Positions 24,866-36,849 of a DNA stretch of 64,000 bases are shown here, in pieces. Origin of the DNA: Calycina herbarum (lineage: Eukaryota; Ascomycota; Leotiomycetes; Helotiales; Pezizellaceae); NCBI GenBank assembly GCA_001414485.1, contig LLEY01000160.1, positions 1 to 64,000 on the forward strand, in the 5' to 3' direction. The position numbers were made by a program, and so were the translations under genes. Position 1 is the stretch's first letter, and each line of letters begins with the position of its first letter. The notes below the pieces were generated by a model. It made no database searches. It had not been told where the DNA came from and worked only from the letters and a program-made list of their open reading frames with translations.

Positions 24866-25328
24866 TGTAACGAAACTCAAACGAACTAAACAAAGATGAC
24901 TAAGTCTCGAAGGTTGGTATACAGGTAAGAAGTACAGATGCGCCGGGTTGTTCACTTAGAAGTAAACTCGTTACTTATATCAAAGATATTAAACAAGATA
25001 ATAAGATTGATAACTAAAGTTAAGCACGAAGCTCCTATCTAATAGCAGACGTGCTAGTCTTATATAGAACCTTCGTTCCTAAGTACATCGCTTACATTGC
25101 TCACGTTGCTCGCGTCGCTCGTGATTAAGGCGATTAGGGCGATGTAGGCGATCACGTTATATAACCCTACGTAACTTCTAATATTACTATAATAGTAAGA
25201 TCCTAAAATCCCTAATGTCCTTTATATTACTGATTTCCTCTTATATTACTTTCCTTTCCTAGATATTATACCTTATCTTATTAGAACGCTATCTAGACTA
25301 CTTACCACATATACCGTGATTCGTAACA
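24866..25328 (-). repeat. 3' LTR of C
   Basis: 463 bp, TGTAACGAAACTC to TTCGTAACA on the plus strand. Keeps many CpA/TpG sites, so it is the closest thing in the window to the unmutated LTR of the A/B/C family. Confidence 0.88.
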
Positions 25329-25417
25329 CTATCCCCTTCTTAGACTAGCGTGTCTCTACGCTTAAGTATAGCCTAAGAAATATCGTTAAGAGGCTAGCAG
25401 CCTCCCTAGTTCCTATT

Positions 25418-26035
25418 ATGTCGTTAACACCTCTCTTAAAAGACAAGCTTAAATAATATAGAACTCTTAATACCCTTCGAATCGAACGTTTAAGATATAA
25501 AATAATTCCTTATACTCGTTATATAAATACAAAAACCAGTTGTCGATATATTAGCGTTCCTAGTAGTTCTAAGTATTCTAAGTATACTAGGAAGAGCAAA
25601 TCCTATAATATCGAGTTATAAAATCGAATACCCTTACTTTTCAAGTAGGAATCTATTAATACTTAGAAGCGGAGATTATAGGAGAAGGAAGAGACAGCCT
25701 ATAAGATTTAGGAAGAAGTTATATAGAAGATCCTTCGCCTACGAAAACAACAACGCTTCCTTATAAAGCAGGAGTAAGAGATACTCCGTCGTAGTCTTAC
25801 TAACTTATAAGAACTTAATAAAGCTAATAAGAAAGAAAGAGCAGAGAAGGAGAAAGAAGAGAGGGAATTAGAGGTCGCCTAGCTAGCAGCCCCTTCCTCT
25901 CCTAACAACCCCGCTTTTATTACTAAGCCGACCCTTGATTCGGCTTTTCTTAAGGCTTTCCCTTCTAACTACGAAATATAGATAACTCTAGGTTTTAGTA
26001 GTAGAACTTCCAAAGTTCCTCTTAGTAATAATTAA
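25418..26035 (+). pseudogene. antisense accessory ORF of C: Cys-rich head plus coiled-coil body
   Basis: Opposite in strand to C's own gag-pol, between chromodomain and 3' LTR. ATG at 25418 begins MSLTPLLKDKLK. A basic segment follows with TSCRYISVPSSSKYSKYTRK, where Tyr/Ser probably replaced Cys of a CxxC cluster. Then a long charged helix (EKEETAYKI, KILRLRKQQRFLIKQE, RERELEVA-type), and a C-terminus with NPAFITKPTLDSAFLKAFPS. About ten TAG/TAA codons, all compatible with former Gln. It resembles small Cys-cluster/coiled-coil proteins I associate with fungal gypsy elements, but I cannot name a family. A copy in B (13651) supports selection for it before RIP. Confidence 0.55.
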
Positions 26036-26039
26036 GATT

Positions 26040-29000
26040 ACTTTTTAGCTCTTAAGTGTTTTCTAAGTATAAGTAATCTAACTATTTAATTAAATACTTA
26101 ATCTTACCTCTAATTATCTTATAGTTAAGAATCTTTTTAACTTTATATTTAGTATTTAGATTAACTAGTTAAATTTCTATAATTAAAGCTAGTAGTACTC
26201 CTAGTAGTACTAGTTCGAGTAAGGATATATAGAATACTAGATAAATATTTATTATCCTTAGTAGTACTAATTTATAATTCAAAGGTCTCTTAACTCGTTT
26301 AATTTTAAATAGTCTAAGTTTTTTATAATCTAGTTTATTACTTAGTCTTTTTATATTAATATTTTTCTATACTAAGTAGACTTTATCCTCCTCTTTTAGT
26401 ATTAGCTCCTAACTACGTCGTTTATTATAGTAGTATACGTTTCTTTCTACTATAAATTACAGGTCTTCTATAAGTTCCTTATATAGACTCTTAATTTTTA
26501 AGACCTAAATATAAGTAAGTTAGTTATTAATAGTCGTAGATAGTAGTTCTTAATATACTATTAATTCGTATCTAAAGTTAGTATAGAATAGTATAATAAG
26601 TATTATTTTCGTTACTAAACTATTATAAGCGAACTATACTAAGAGCAGCAGTTCTACCTAGTTATCTTACTAGTAGTTTATATAATAATAAAGGTATATT
26701 TTAACTACTTAATTTATCTGTTCGTTTCCTCTATTTATTTAAGAGTAGAAAGCTATAAAGAGCTTTCTTTTTACATCTAATCGTTTTATAAGAGTAATCT
26801 AAAACTTTAAGATAAAGAGCTTATCTCTATTTAAGAGTATCTCTTTAGGTAGTCTATATCTTAAGACTACTTCCCTAAGGAATACAAATACTAGTTCCTT
26901 AGCTATACTTAACTCTATATATACTATTAGGATTATATATTTCGTAAGTCGTTCTATAATAACCAGGATCGTATTATATTTAACTCCTATTATTAGATCT
27001 TTAGATTTTAGTAATTTAATAATAAAATCTATAGATATTAATTTCTAAGGTATCTATAGTATTAGAGTAGTGTTTATCTGTCTATAAGGAGTATAGTAGG
27101 AAGTCTTATTCCTAGTATAGGTATTATATTCTACTATTACTTCCTTAACTATCGTAGATAACTAATTAATATAGTAGTATTATCTTATCCTCTAGAGGGT
27201 TCTATAAATTCCTTAGTAACCATAAGCAGGTATAGCGTAGTATTCTTATATAAACTCCTTTACGTATAAGCTAGGAACCTATAATTTCCCTTTTATATAT
27301 TAGTTATAACCCTTATATATATTCTAAATCTTATCTATTTAGATATCGTTTATTACTACTATTTCATATATAGTAGGTACTAAGTCTCTATTCTTAAGAG
27401 TTTTTAAGATCGTAATCTTCTTATACTTCTTATTTCCCTCATATCCGGGTTTCTAGCTAAGAGTATTAGCTCGAGTATTTAACGTTTTTTTTATATATTA
27501 AATAATAATATTAAATCCTTCTAGTATTTCTAACTATCTAGTTAATTATCTTATCATAAGTTCCTTAGTTATTATAAATATTCTAAGGTTCTTATAGTTA
27601 GATAAAACTATAACTAGATATTTTACTAGCTATAAATAAATTCTCTAGTATTCTAAAGCTAATACTATAGTAAGTAGTTCCTTATCGAAGATACTATAGT
27701 TTTATTATACTAGGTTAAATGTTTTAGAATAATATATAATAAGTATAAGTTTCCTCTTATTATTTAGCTATAAATAAACTATATTTATAGATATATTTAA
27801 GATATCTGTTTCGATTATACTTAGTTTTTCTATATCAAAGTTATATAGGATAGGTTTTTCTATAAACCTTGTTTTAATTTCTTAAAAAGCATCTTTAGTC
27901 TATTTATTCTAAATAAATTTAATAGCTTTCTTAACTAGTACTATTATTAGTTTAGTAATCTTTACATAGTCTTATATAAATAGACAGTAAAAGTTTATAA
28001 ATCTAAAGAAGGACTATATATCTTTTATATTCTCTAGTAATTTCTAGTTTAAGATATCTTAGATCTTTACTAGATCTATTTCTATTTTTCCTAGGCTAAA
28101 TACCTATCCTAGGAAAAGTATCTAAGTTACTCTAAACTTATATTTCAAGAGTTTTAACTAAGAGTTTACTTTTTTAAGTTATTATAAAACTTCTCTAATA
28201 TATCTCTTATATTCTTCTTCTTTTTCTAAGAAGATTAAGATATTATTTAAGTAATAAATTACTATTACTCTTAAAAGATCTCTTAAAATGTTATTATTTT
28301 ATCTCTAACATATAGCTAGTACGTTATAAAGCCTAAATAGTATAACTATATATTTATAGAAGCCTAATAGTAAGGTAAATACTATCTTCTATTCGTCTCT
28401 AACTTTTATTTATATAAGTCTATAAGTATTTTGTTAATCTAATTTCATAAATCGTACTACCTTACCTAACTTATCCTATAAGTATTAGCTAGGTAGTAGT
28501 AGATAAGCGTCCTTAACTATAGTATAATTTACTTCTCGATAATTAATATATACTCTCTTATCTAGGTTATCTTTCTTCTTAATAATAAGTATATTTAAAG
28601 TAATTAGTAACTTAGATCTTCTAATATATCTCTTCTTAATACCTTCCTTTATATAACTTTCTATTCTCTATAGGCTTTTCTAGTTATATAACCGAAGCTT
28701 CTGCTTTAAGAGGTAATAACCCTCTTTTAATTTAATCTTATAATCTTATAAGTAATGTTCTAGTAAGGCTTATAAGTCTTCTAGGTTTTTAAACAAAGCT
28801 TTAAATTCTCTATACTATATAGGTATTTCGTTATCAGCTTTCTTACTAACCTATAAAGGACCCTAGGCAAGGTGTCCTAGCGCTTTAGAAGAGGTGGCGC
28901 TAACCTCGTTCTAGTCTTAAAGTTATAAATACAAACCTATGTATTTATATTAACTAAAGGTTATTATTCTAGCCTTCTAGTTAATTTCTAGATTATGTTC

Positions 29001-31719
29001 CTAAATCTATAGTATACTAAGTATTACTTCCTTACTTCTTATTTTAATAATATCGAATTATATATCTAAATAATACTCTTTAATATTAATTTCTATTAGA
29101 ATAGTTTACTAATTAATAATTCTATTTTAATATATAATATCTATTCTATTAACTACTTTTAATTAATATAGTCTTATTCCTTTAATTAGAACGTTTAGCT
29201 TCTTCTAAGCTATTAGAGAGATAAAGTTACTCGTTACTCCTAAGTCTATTATAACTTATAACTTTTTCCCTTTTACTTCTATAGTTATTACTAACTATCT
29301 TTCTCCTAAAGTAGTATCTAACTTTACTTTAATATATTAGACTTTAAAAGATCGATTTTCTTAATTATAATTCTTTCTTTCCTTATCCTTATACTATAGA
29401 AAGAATCTTACTCTTTCCTTATTAGTATATACTACCTTATATACTAATCTATATTCTACGATTCCTATAGTTTTAGGAATTTCCTCTATAAATTGCTTTA
29501 GTATTTATCTATAGTTATATTAGGTCTATTTATAACTAGTTTCTAAAATAGCTTCTATAAACTATAGTTCTCCTATATATAGATAATCTAAAGTAGTCTC
29601 TAGTATACTTATCTCTAGTTTTATATAGTAAACTTTAAATATATAATCCTTTAAATTCTTTTCTTTAACAGTTCTAATCTAAGACTAAGGAAAGAATACT
29701 ACTCCTTCTTTATTTAATAATACTACTTCGTATATTTAATAATATTCTACTATTCTAGTAAGCTCTAGTAATATTCCTTTAAATCGTTTCTATAAAGACT
29801 AATCTAAAGTTAGACTTAGTTTATATTATATCTATTATACTATTATTTCCTAAACTGTTTCTATAAACTATAGTTCTCCTACTAATAGATAGTATAATTC
29901 CTCTAGTTCCGTTTTAGCCTATTTAGTTATATTAAGCTCCCTTTACTCCTAGAATAATATACTAAATAGTTATTATAAGTTATATTTTCTAAATACTAAC
30001 CTATTATTTCTAATTAATATAATAATAATATATTACTCAAATTTCCTTAATATAATATTTTTAAGTAATATCCTAAGAAAAAGAGTTTTAATTCGTTTCT
30101 TAAATTCTATTAGAACTTGCTATATCTATATACTAATTTTATCTAATATATTATATATTTTCTATATATCCCCTACTTTAGAGTAGCTAGGTTTCTTAAT
30201 TAGTTAGCGTTTCTATTCTAATTCCTTTTCTTTAATAGTTTTCTATCTAGTAATTAGACTAACTAGAGTTATTATTTTAGGGTTATTACTTATAACTATA
30301 TATGTTATTAAGATAGTTAGGTTAACTCCTTATGTTATATAAGAACTCTAGAAATCTAGTTTCTAATTATTAATATATACCTATCGATTTCCTTATTTAA
30401 AGGTTCTAAGGAAAGCCTAAGTTTCTCTAACTTTAGAGTCTTTATTCTTTATTTCCTTTTCTAAACTAGAAGATAAATCTAATATCTCTAAAGAACTAGT
30501 CAATAGTAGTAATTCGTATTCTACTTAAAGAGGTTACTCTAATTCTATTACTAACTATATATTATAATATTCTTTAAGAAGTAGATCCCTAATATTATCA
30601 GTATCTTATATACTACCAATTCCTTTATTATCTTTAATCTAGGTTCTATATCCTCGTATTTTAAGCTCCTTATCTATAAGTTTAATACGATCGGTTAAAG
30701 CTACCTATTATTAGATAATAGTATTAATTTGTTTCTTTCCCTTAAAGTCTTTCTTCTTACTATACTTATTTACTCTATAGCTTAGTTAGTTATAATTATA
30801 ACATAAGTTCTACTTACGTCGACGATTTCGCTCTTCCTAGAAAAGTCCTTCTTTCTTTAGAAAGGTTTTCTTCTACGTAGTGTTTACCTCCTTACTATAC
30901 TTATTAGCATAAGAGTACTTCTACTTCTCTAACTCTTTACTCTTTTCTCTATACCTAGGGTTACTCTTTCTAAATTCGTATAAGCAGTTATCTAGCTAGA
31001 CGACTTCCTTAATTATATCTATAATAGTTAAGAATTATATATTCTACTTAGCTATCTCCTTACGAATATATACCTTTAATCCTCTATAAAAGAGTTCTAT
31101 AAGAGCGATAGTATCCTATTCTAACTTTGTTTTATAATATTAAAATTCATTAGTATAATCTATTACTAATCTAGTCTAGTATAATTCTAAAAGCTTATAT
31201 ATAGCTGTTTAAATCGTATCAAAGTCTTCGAAGACTTTCCTAATAGTTGTCTTAAATCCTCTCTAAGATTTAAATATAATCTTAGTTAATTCTATCTTTC
31301 TATCTTTATCCTTATTTTTAAAGAAGTCCTCTAAGTATAGCTAAGCCTATTCTAATACTAATCCCCTAAGGTAAGAGATAGTAAAGATAGTATATAAATT
31401 ATAATTACCTTTGAACTTATTAGAATTAAAGTTAAAGTAGATGTTTATTTAAAGAAGGAATAAGTCGAGTTTCTTCTGCTTCCTATAATACATGTCTAGT
31501 ATCTTAACTTTAATAGATTTAAGTGCTTCGACCTTGTAGAGCTCGGGGGTGTCCGGTATACTAATATTATCGTCGTTCCTAGTTAACTGTATACCGGCAG
31601 GTGTTCTTCCGATTACACTTCTAGATATTCCTACGACGTTGACTCGACTAGTATTTAGGCTAGCTGCTGCGGGGGTTGCTAGGGCTATAGCGACTGAACT
31701 TCTAAGTAGGTGCTTAAAG
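26040..31719 (-). pseudogene. gag-pol of C, RIP-degraded
   Basis: Minus-strand order right to left: gag from about 31700, zinc-knuckle relic near 30780-30830, RT about 28750-28000, RNase H to about 27600, integrase about 27300-26500, chromodomain about 26200-26050. Same arrangement as B. Dense TAG/TAA at presumed Gln/Trp codons. Confidence 0.68.
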
Positions 31720-32182
31720 TATAACGAAACTTAAATAAACTAAACAAAGATAACTAAGTCTCGAAGGTTAGTATATAAGTAAGAAGTATAGATATACTAG
31801 GTTGTTTACTTAGAAGTGAACTCGTTACTTATATCAAAGATATTAAATAAGATAATAAGATTAATAACTAAAGTTAAGTACGAAGCTTCTATCTAATAAC
31901 AGACGTGCTAGTCTTATATAGAACCTTCGTTCCTAAGTACATCGCTTACATCGCTCGCGTCGCTCGCGTCGCTCGCGATTAAGGCGATTAGAGCGATATA
32001 GGCGATCACGTTATATAACCCCACGTGACTTCCAACATTACTATAATAGTAAGATCCTGAAATCTCTAATGTCCTCTATATTACTGATTTCCTCCCGTGT
32101 TACTTTCCTTTCCTAGATATTATACCTTATTCTATTAGAACGCCGTCTGAACTACTTACCACGTATACTGTGATTCGTAATA
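31720..32182 (-). repeat. 5' LTR of C
   Basis: 463 bp, TATAACGAAACTT to TTCGTAATA, with more C-to-T/G-to-A changes than its partner. Confidence 0.88.
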
Positions 32183-32187
32183 TTACT

Positions 32188-32852
32188 ATTCTATAGTATT
32201 GTCTACTAATATTATAAGTGGTTAATCATTATCTGTAATTTGACTAGGCAGCGGGTCTATAGCTGCTAGTCTTAATAAGTCTATATTAAAGATATTATAG
32301 ATACTAGGCGGGGTGTCTAGCCTATATATAAACGGGCTAATAACCTCGATAACTATAAACTTAGCGGATCGAGTGTCTAGTTTCTTACTAGCCCTGTCTA
32401 TCTATATATTCTATAAGCTTAAGTAAACCTTGTCTCTAACCTTATACGTAGGAGCGGTATTCTATAAACGATTTACTTAAGTCTCCTAGTCTTATTATAC
32501 CCTTACTATTAATAATTATACCTATTCTATAATAGCCTTAATCTTTGCTACTATTACTTCGCTCTTTTAAATTAGTGTTTTTGTGTTTATAAGTACTACG
32601 ACGTCTATTAAAAGGTCGATAGTCTATAACAGATAGCCGTGGCTAAGTTAGAAGGGGCTTATACCCGTTGATATTAAATCCCGTCTATTAAAAGCTAACT
32701 ATACTACTAGCAGCTAGTCGGCCTAGTCGTCCTAAGCTATATTAATCTACTGCTATAGAAGCGTCTCGACTTTAGCATTTACCTGTTCTATTAACTCGTT
32801 AGTTTATAGATAGAAGGCTATAGAGATCCGTCGTTTAATCTGTAAGAAGTTA
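32188..32852 (-). pseudogene. G polyprotein: integrase C-terminal part
   Basis: The minus strand reads FLQIKRRISIAFYLQTNELI, the end of the integrase core with a QTNG-like motif, then a GPY-like segment and VISPFIYRLDTPPSIYNIF, NIDLLRLAAIDPLPSQITDN. It continues at 24860 after removing C, and upstream at 44945 after removing H1. Confidence 0.75.
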
Positions 32853-32857
32853 TAAAG

Positions 32858-33089
32858 TGTTACGGCGCTGGTCTGTAACACGTGATTCTCGGTCCTACAC
32901 GTGACCGTCAGAGCCGCAACGCTTGGACGGATTTATAACGAGATTAAAGGCTCTTTATAGTTAGTAGGAATACCTCTTTTTCGTAGAGTATATATTCTAT
33001 ATTCTCTTGTTCTTAGAACTGTAGCTTTAAATTCTCGAATATATATATATATACTCTTATACCTTTACCTTTAGATATAGATTATAATA
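32858..33089 (+). repeat. 5' LTR of H1
   Basis: 232 bp, TGTTACGGCGCTGG to TTATAATA. Contains a short TA microsatellite near 33044. Confidence 0.9.
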
Positions 33090-33299
33090 TTATTTAAAGC
33101 TTAACCCTTTTTACTCTTTATAAAGGATTATAATATTAACCGGATTCTATGCTTGTAATAGCTAGAAGATCTTACACTTGTAATAGTGTGATTACGACCC
33201 TTCTCCTCCGCCTATAATAGCCCCTCTTCTTATAAACGGATCCCTCGAGCATCTCTACGTCTATAACGACTTATCTCCTCGAAAGACACGCCTATAACA

Positions 33300-36200
33300 G
33301 CCTATATAACCTTTTTTATAACCTCTCTCTACTTTCTCCTTCTTCTTTTCTAATAATATAATAGCCGACACTCGAAGTAGTTGTAGTAGAAAAGGGAAGA
33401 TACCTACTAGCTTATCTCGAACTAAGCCTTAACAACCGGATAACACTTCTAGAGTTGCCTCTCCCTCGCCTGCCTCCCCTGCGATAAGCGAGCCTCTTAT
33501 AGACGAAAACGTTCGTTTATAGGCTGAAATCCTCTCTTTACGTATACAACTCTACTAAACCCCGTTGTCTATAAACTACTCTAATAACCCTCTCCCGAGC
33601 CGCGAGTATATACAAGCCCTTTAAGAGGCTACTACCGACTTCTCCCGTTCTCGATTTAGTTCTAATAATTCTACTTATAAGTTCTAAGATAGCGAGAAAC
33701 TTAAGGACAGTATCTCCCTGTTATATAAAGCCTGGTGGATTATCCTAGCTAGTAAAATAAGAAAGAACCTCTTTAAGAATAAATAAGATAAACTTACCTT
33801 CGTCTTTATAGCTACTTCTAGTATAGTATAAGAGTACTTAGAACTATAGATAGATTTCAGTTCCTCTACCTTATTTATAGACGTTATAGATATACTTATA
33901 TATCTAGATACCTTATTCGTAGATAGTAACAAAGCTATAGAGGCTTATAAGGTCTTCTGTAAACTCTTAATATAAGAGGACGAGACTTTTACTATGTTTA
34001 AAACAACCTTCTTAAGCCTTATAACTAAGGCTTATATCCTGTTAAGTAAGTAGTCCGAAGATTTATACTAGAAGCTTATACTAGCTCTCTAAGTAAGTAT
34101 CTCACTAGTCCGAATCACTCTAGCAACCTTTAACCAGTTATATAACTGCTATTACTCTGTCTATCAAGATAGAGTAACTATTAAGAAACACCTTACAGCT
34201 TACTACAACCGCCGCCTATCTATAAGAGGTTTCCCTACCAGCTACAGATTAACTTACTAACTTCCGGCTCTACGTACTACTATTAGTTATCCGCTAACCT
34301 AAAGCCTGGTCCGTTACTCTTTAGTTATAGACCGTAAGACTCCTTTACTTACTCGTAAGAGTACGACTCCTATCTAGGATATAGTAGACGTTATCTATTA
34401 TAATTATAATAAACCTAGACACTACGCTAGTAAATGCCCTCTTCCTCGAAAACCCTCTATAGCTATTAAGCTATTAGAAGACGCTAAAAACTCGCTTACG
34501 AACTCCTACGAACTACAAGCGTCTAGAGAAGAATCAGCTAACGAGGAACTCGTTTATAAGAACTTAGGAAAAGAATAGCTCTAAAGCAAGTCTCCTCTTT
34601 AGAGTAAAACAAACTTAGATCTTAACCTCTTAATCTAAGTCGTATAATAGGTAGAAAGGCTTTTACAACTATATATACTTTAATTAAGAATAGATATGCT
34701 TTTAATACTACTAAACTTATTAATACTAGAGCGAATAGATAGCTATTTATTAATACAGCTTTGGCTAACCAGTTAAGTTAATATTACAAACAGGCTATAG
34801 AAAAGCTATTATATATAATATTAATTACAGGGTTTAATAGATATAAAGGACTAGCGATTACTTGTATTATTTACTTAACGCTAAGTATCGACAGACGACA
34901 GTTTACTAATATACCCTTTCTAATTACTAATATCAGTAGATATAATATTATTATTAGCTATTAATAGCTTATAGATATAAACGTAAAGTTAGTAGTCCGT
35001 AGCCGTAAGATTAAGTAGCTAGAATCCCTTCCCCTAGTTCGTCGATTCGATTACTTAGTACTTATTACTAGGGAATCGATAACTATCTCTCTACTAGACC
35101 TCTAAGCTTAGGAGGATATAGAGAACCGCGACCTCTGCTAAAATGCTATAGAGGAACCTATATTAATCTATTCGATACTGCCTCGAAGCTAGCGCTAAAC
35201 CCCGCTACTAGTTACTCTTAAAGAAATTCTAGACGAAAGCTTTTAGTAAGACCTTGTCTCTGCCTAGAATAGAATATAGGTCCTTATTCCTAACTGCTAA
35301 CAACGTTGTCGATTCTTTTTAGGAAAACGTTTAGTTATAGACTATAAAGCAGCTGTAAGCTCGCTTACGGACATCTGTAAACCTATAGAAGACTTCGCTA
35401 TTAATATCTATTATATTAGAGCTGCTACTTTTAAACTTAACCTTTAAAAGCGCGATAACGAAGTCTTCTCTACTAGCTTATAAGAGATCGACTATACTCT
35501 TATAGACAGGTTATATATAGAGCTCTCTTTAGTAGATTATGCTTTAGACGAATAACTAGTAGAATAGAACGTTTGCTAAGAATATATAGACTTTAAGGAT
35601 GTCTTTTTAAAGAGAGCTTTAGACGAGCTTCCTCTGCTATAAAACTAAGTCAACTACTAGATCGAACTTATAGGTCCGAATACTCTATCGTATAGCCTGT
35701 TATATAAGATAACAACTAAGGAACTTCTAGCTATAAAACAGTATATCCTTAATAACCTTGATAAAGGGTTTATTATTTCTAGCTACGCCTCTTTCGCCTC
35801 TCTAGTACTGTTTGTAAAGAAGTCTAACAGAAGCTTATAGCTCTATATCGACTACTGGAAACTTAACAACCTTACTTATAAGAACTAGTACTCTCTTCTA
35901 CTAATCGACGAAACTCTTATACGAATCACTAGTACTAAAATCCTTATAAAGCTCGACATTCGTTAAGCTTTTAACTATATATATATAGATCTAGAGTCGG
36001 AAGAACTTATAACCTTTTAGACCTATTATAGTACGTTTAAATATAAGATATTACCTTTTAGCTTAACTAACAGTCCTACTATATACTAGAGGTATATAAA
36101 TAGTATTCTTATAGAATATCTTAATAACTTTTATATAGCTTACTTTAACAACATTCTTATATACTCTAATAATAAGCTCGAACACGTTAAACACGTCTAT

Positions 36201-36370
36201 AAGGTCTTAGAACAGCTCTATAAAGCTAGACTATAAGTAGATATTAAGAAGACAGAGTTCTACGTTACTTATATAAAGTACCTTAGTTTTATTATCTCTA
36301 TAGATAGAATTGAAGTCGACCTAGAGAAGATCTTAGTAATCGTTTCCTAGAAATATCCTAATACTATTAA
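33300..36370 (+). pseudogene. gag and N-terminal pol of H1
   Basis: Plus-strand gag from about 33340 (SPTLEVVVVEKGKTPTS). A capsid region follows with KAWWIILASKIRKNLF, then a knuckle near 34395-34440 (YYNYNKPRHYASKCPLP, first Cys replaced). RT from about 35680: SNRSLQLYIDYWKLNNLTYK, LIKLDIRQAFN, and the catalytic region as IAYFNNILIYSNNKLEH, where the expected YxDD aspartates read Asn-Asn. Stops throughout. Cut at 36370 by H2. Confidence 0.75.
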
Positions 36371-36602
36371 TATTACGGCGCTGGTCTATAACACGTGATT
36401 CTCGGTCCTACACGTAACCGTCAGAGCCGCAACGCTTGGACGGATTTATAACGAGATTAAAGGCTCTTTATAGTTAGTAGGAATACCTCTTTTTCGTAGG
36501 GTATATATTCTACATTCCCTCGTTCTTAAAACTATAGCTTTAAATTCTCGAATATATATATATATACTCTTATACCTTTGCCTTCAGATATAGATCGTGA
36601 CA
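36371..36602 (+). repeat. 5' LTR of H2
   Basis: 232 bp, TATTACGGCGCTGG to TCGTGACA. Confidence 0.9.
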
Positions 36603-36849
36603 TTATTTAAAGCTTAACCCTTTTTACTCTCTATAAAGGATTATAATATCGACCGGATTCTACGCTTATAACAGCTAGAAGATCTCACACTCGTAACAGT
36701 ATAATTACAACCCTCCTCCTCCGCCTATAACGGCCCCTCTTCCTATAAACAGATCCCTCGAGCATCTCTACGTCTATAACAACTCATCTCCTCAAAAGAC
36801 ACGCCTGTAACAGCCTATATAACCTTTTTTTACAACCTCTCCCTACCTT

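Larger units (their letters stand above)
24866..32182 (-). mobile_element. complete Ty3/gypsy chromovirus C, minus strand
   Basis: 7317 bp with two 463-bp LTRs and the duplication TTACT (24861-24865, 32183-32187). Sister copy of B, inserted in the chromodomain linker of G. The left LTR and the left 1 kb are less mutated than the rest. Confidence 0.9.

Noticed and set aside
31549..31734. 61-codon plus-strand ORF with hydrophobic stretch
   Set aside because: Antisense to the gag start of C and running into its LTR.
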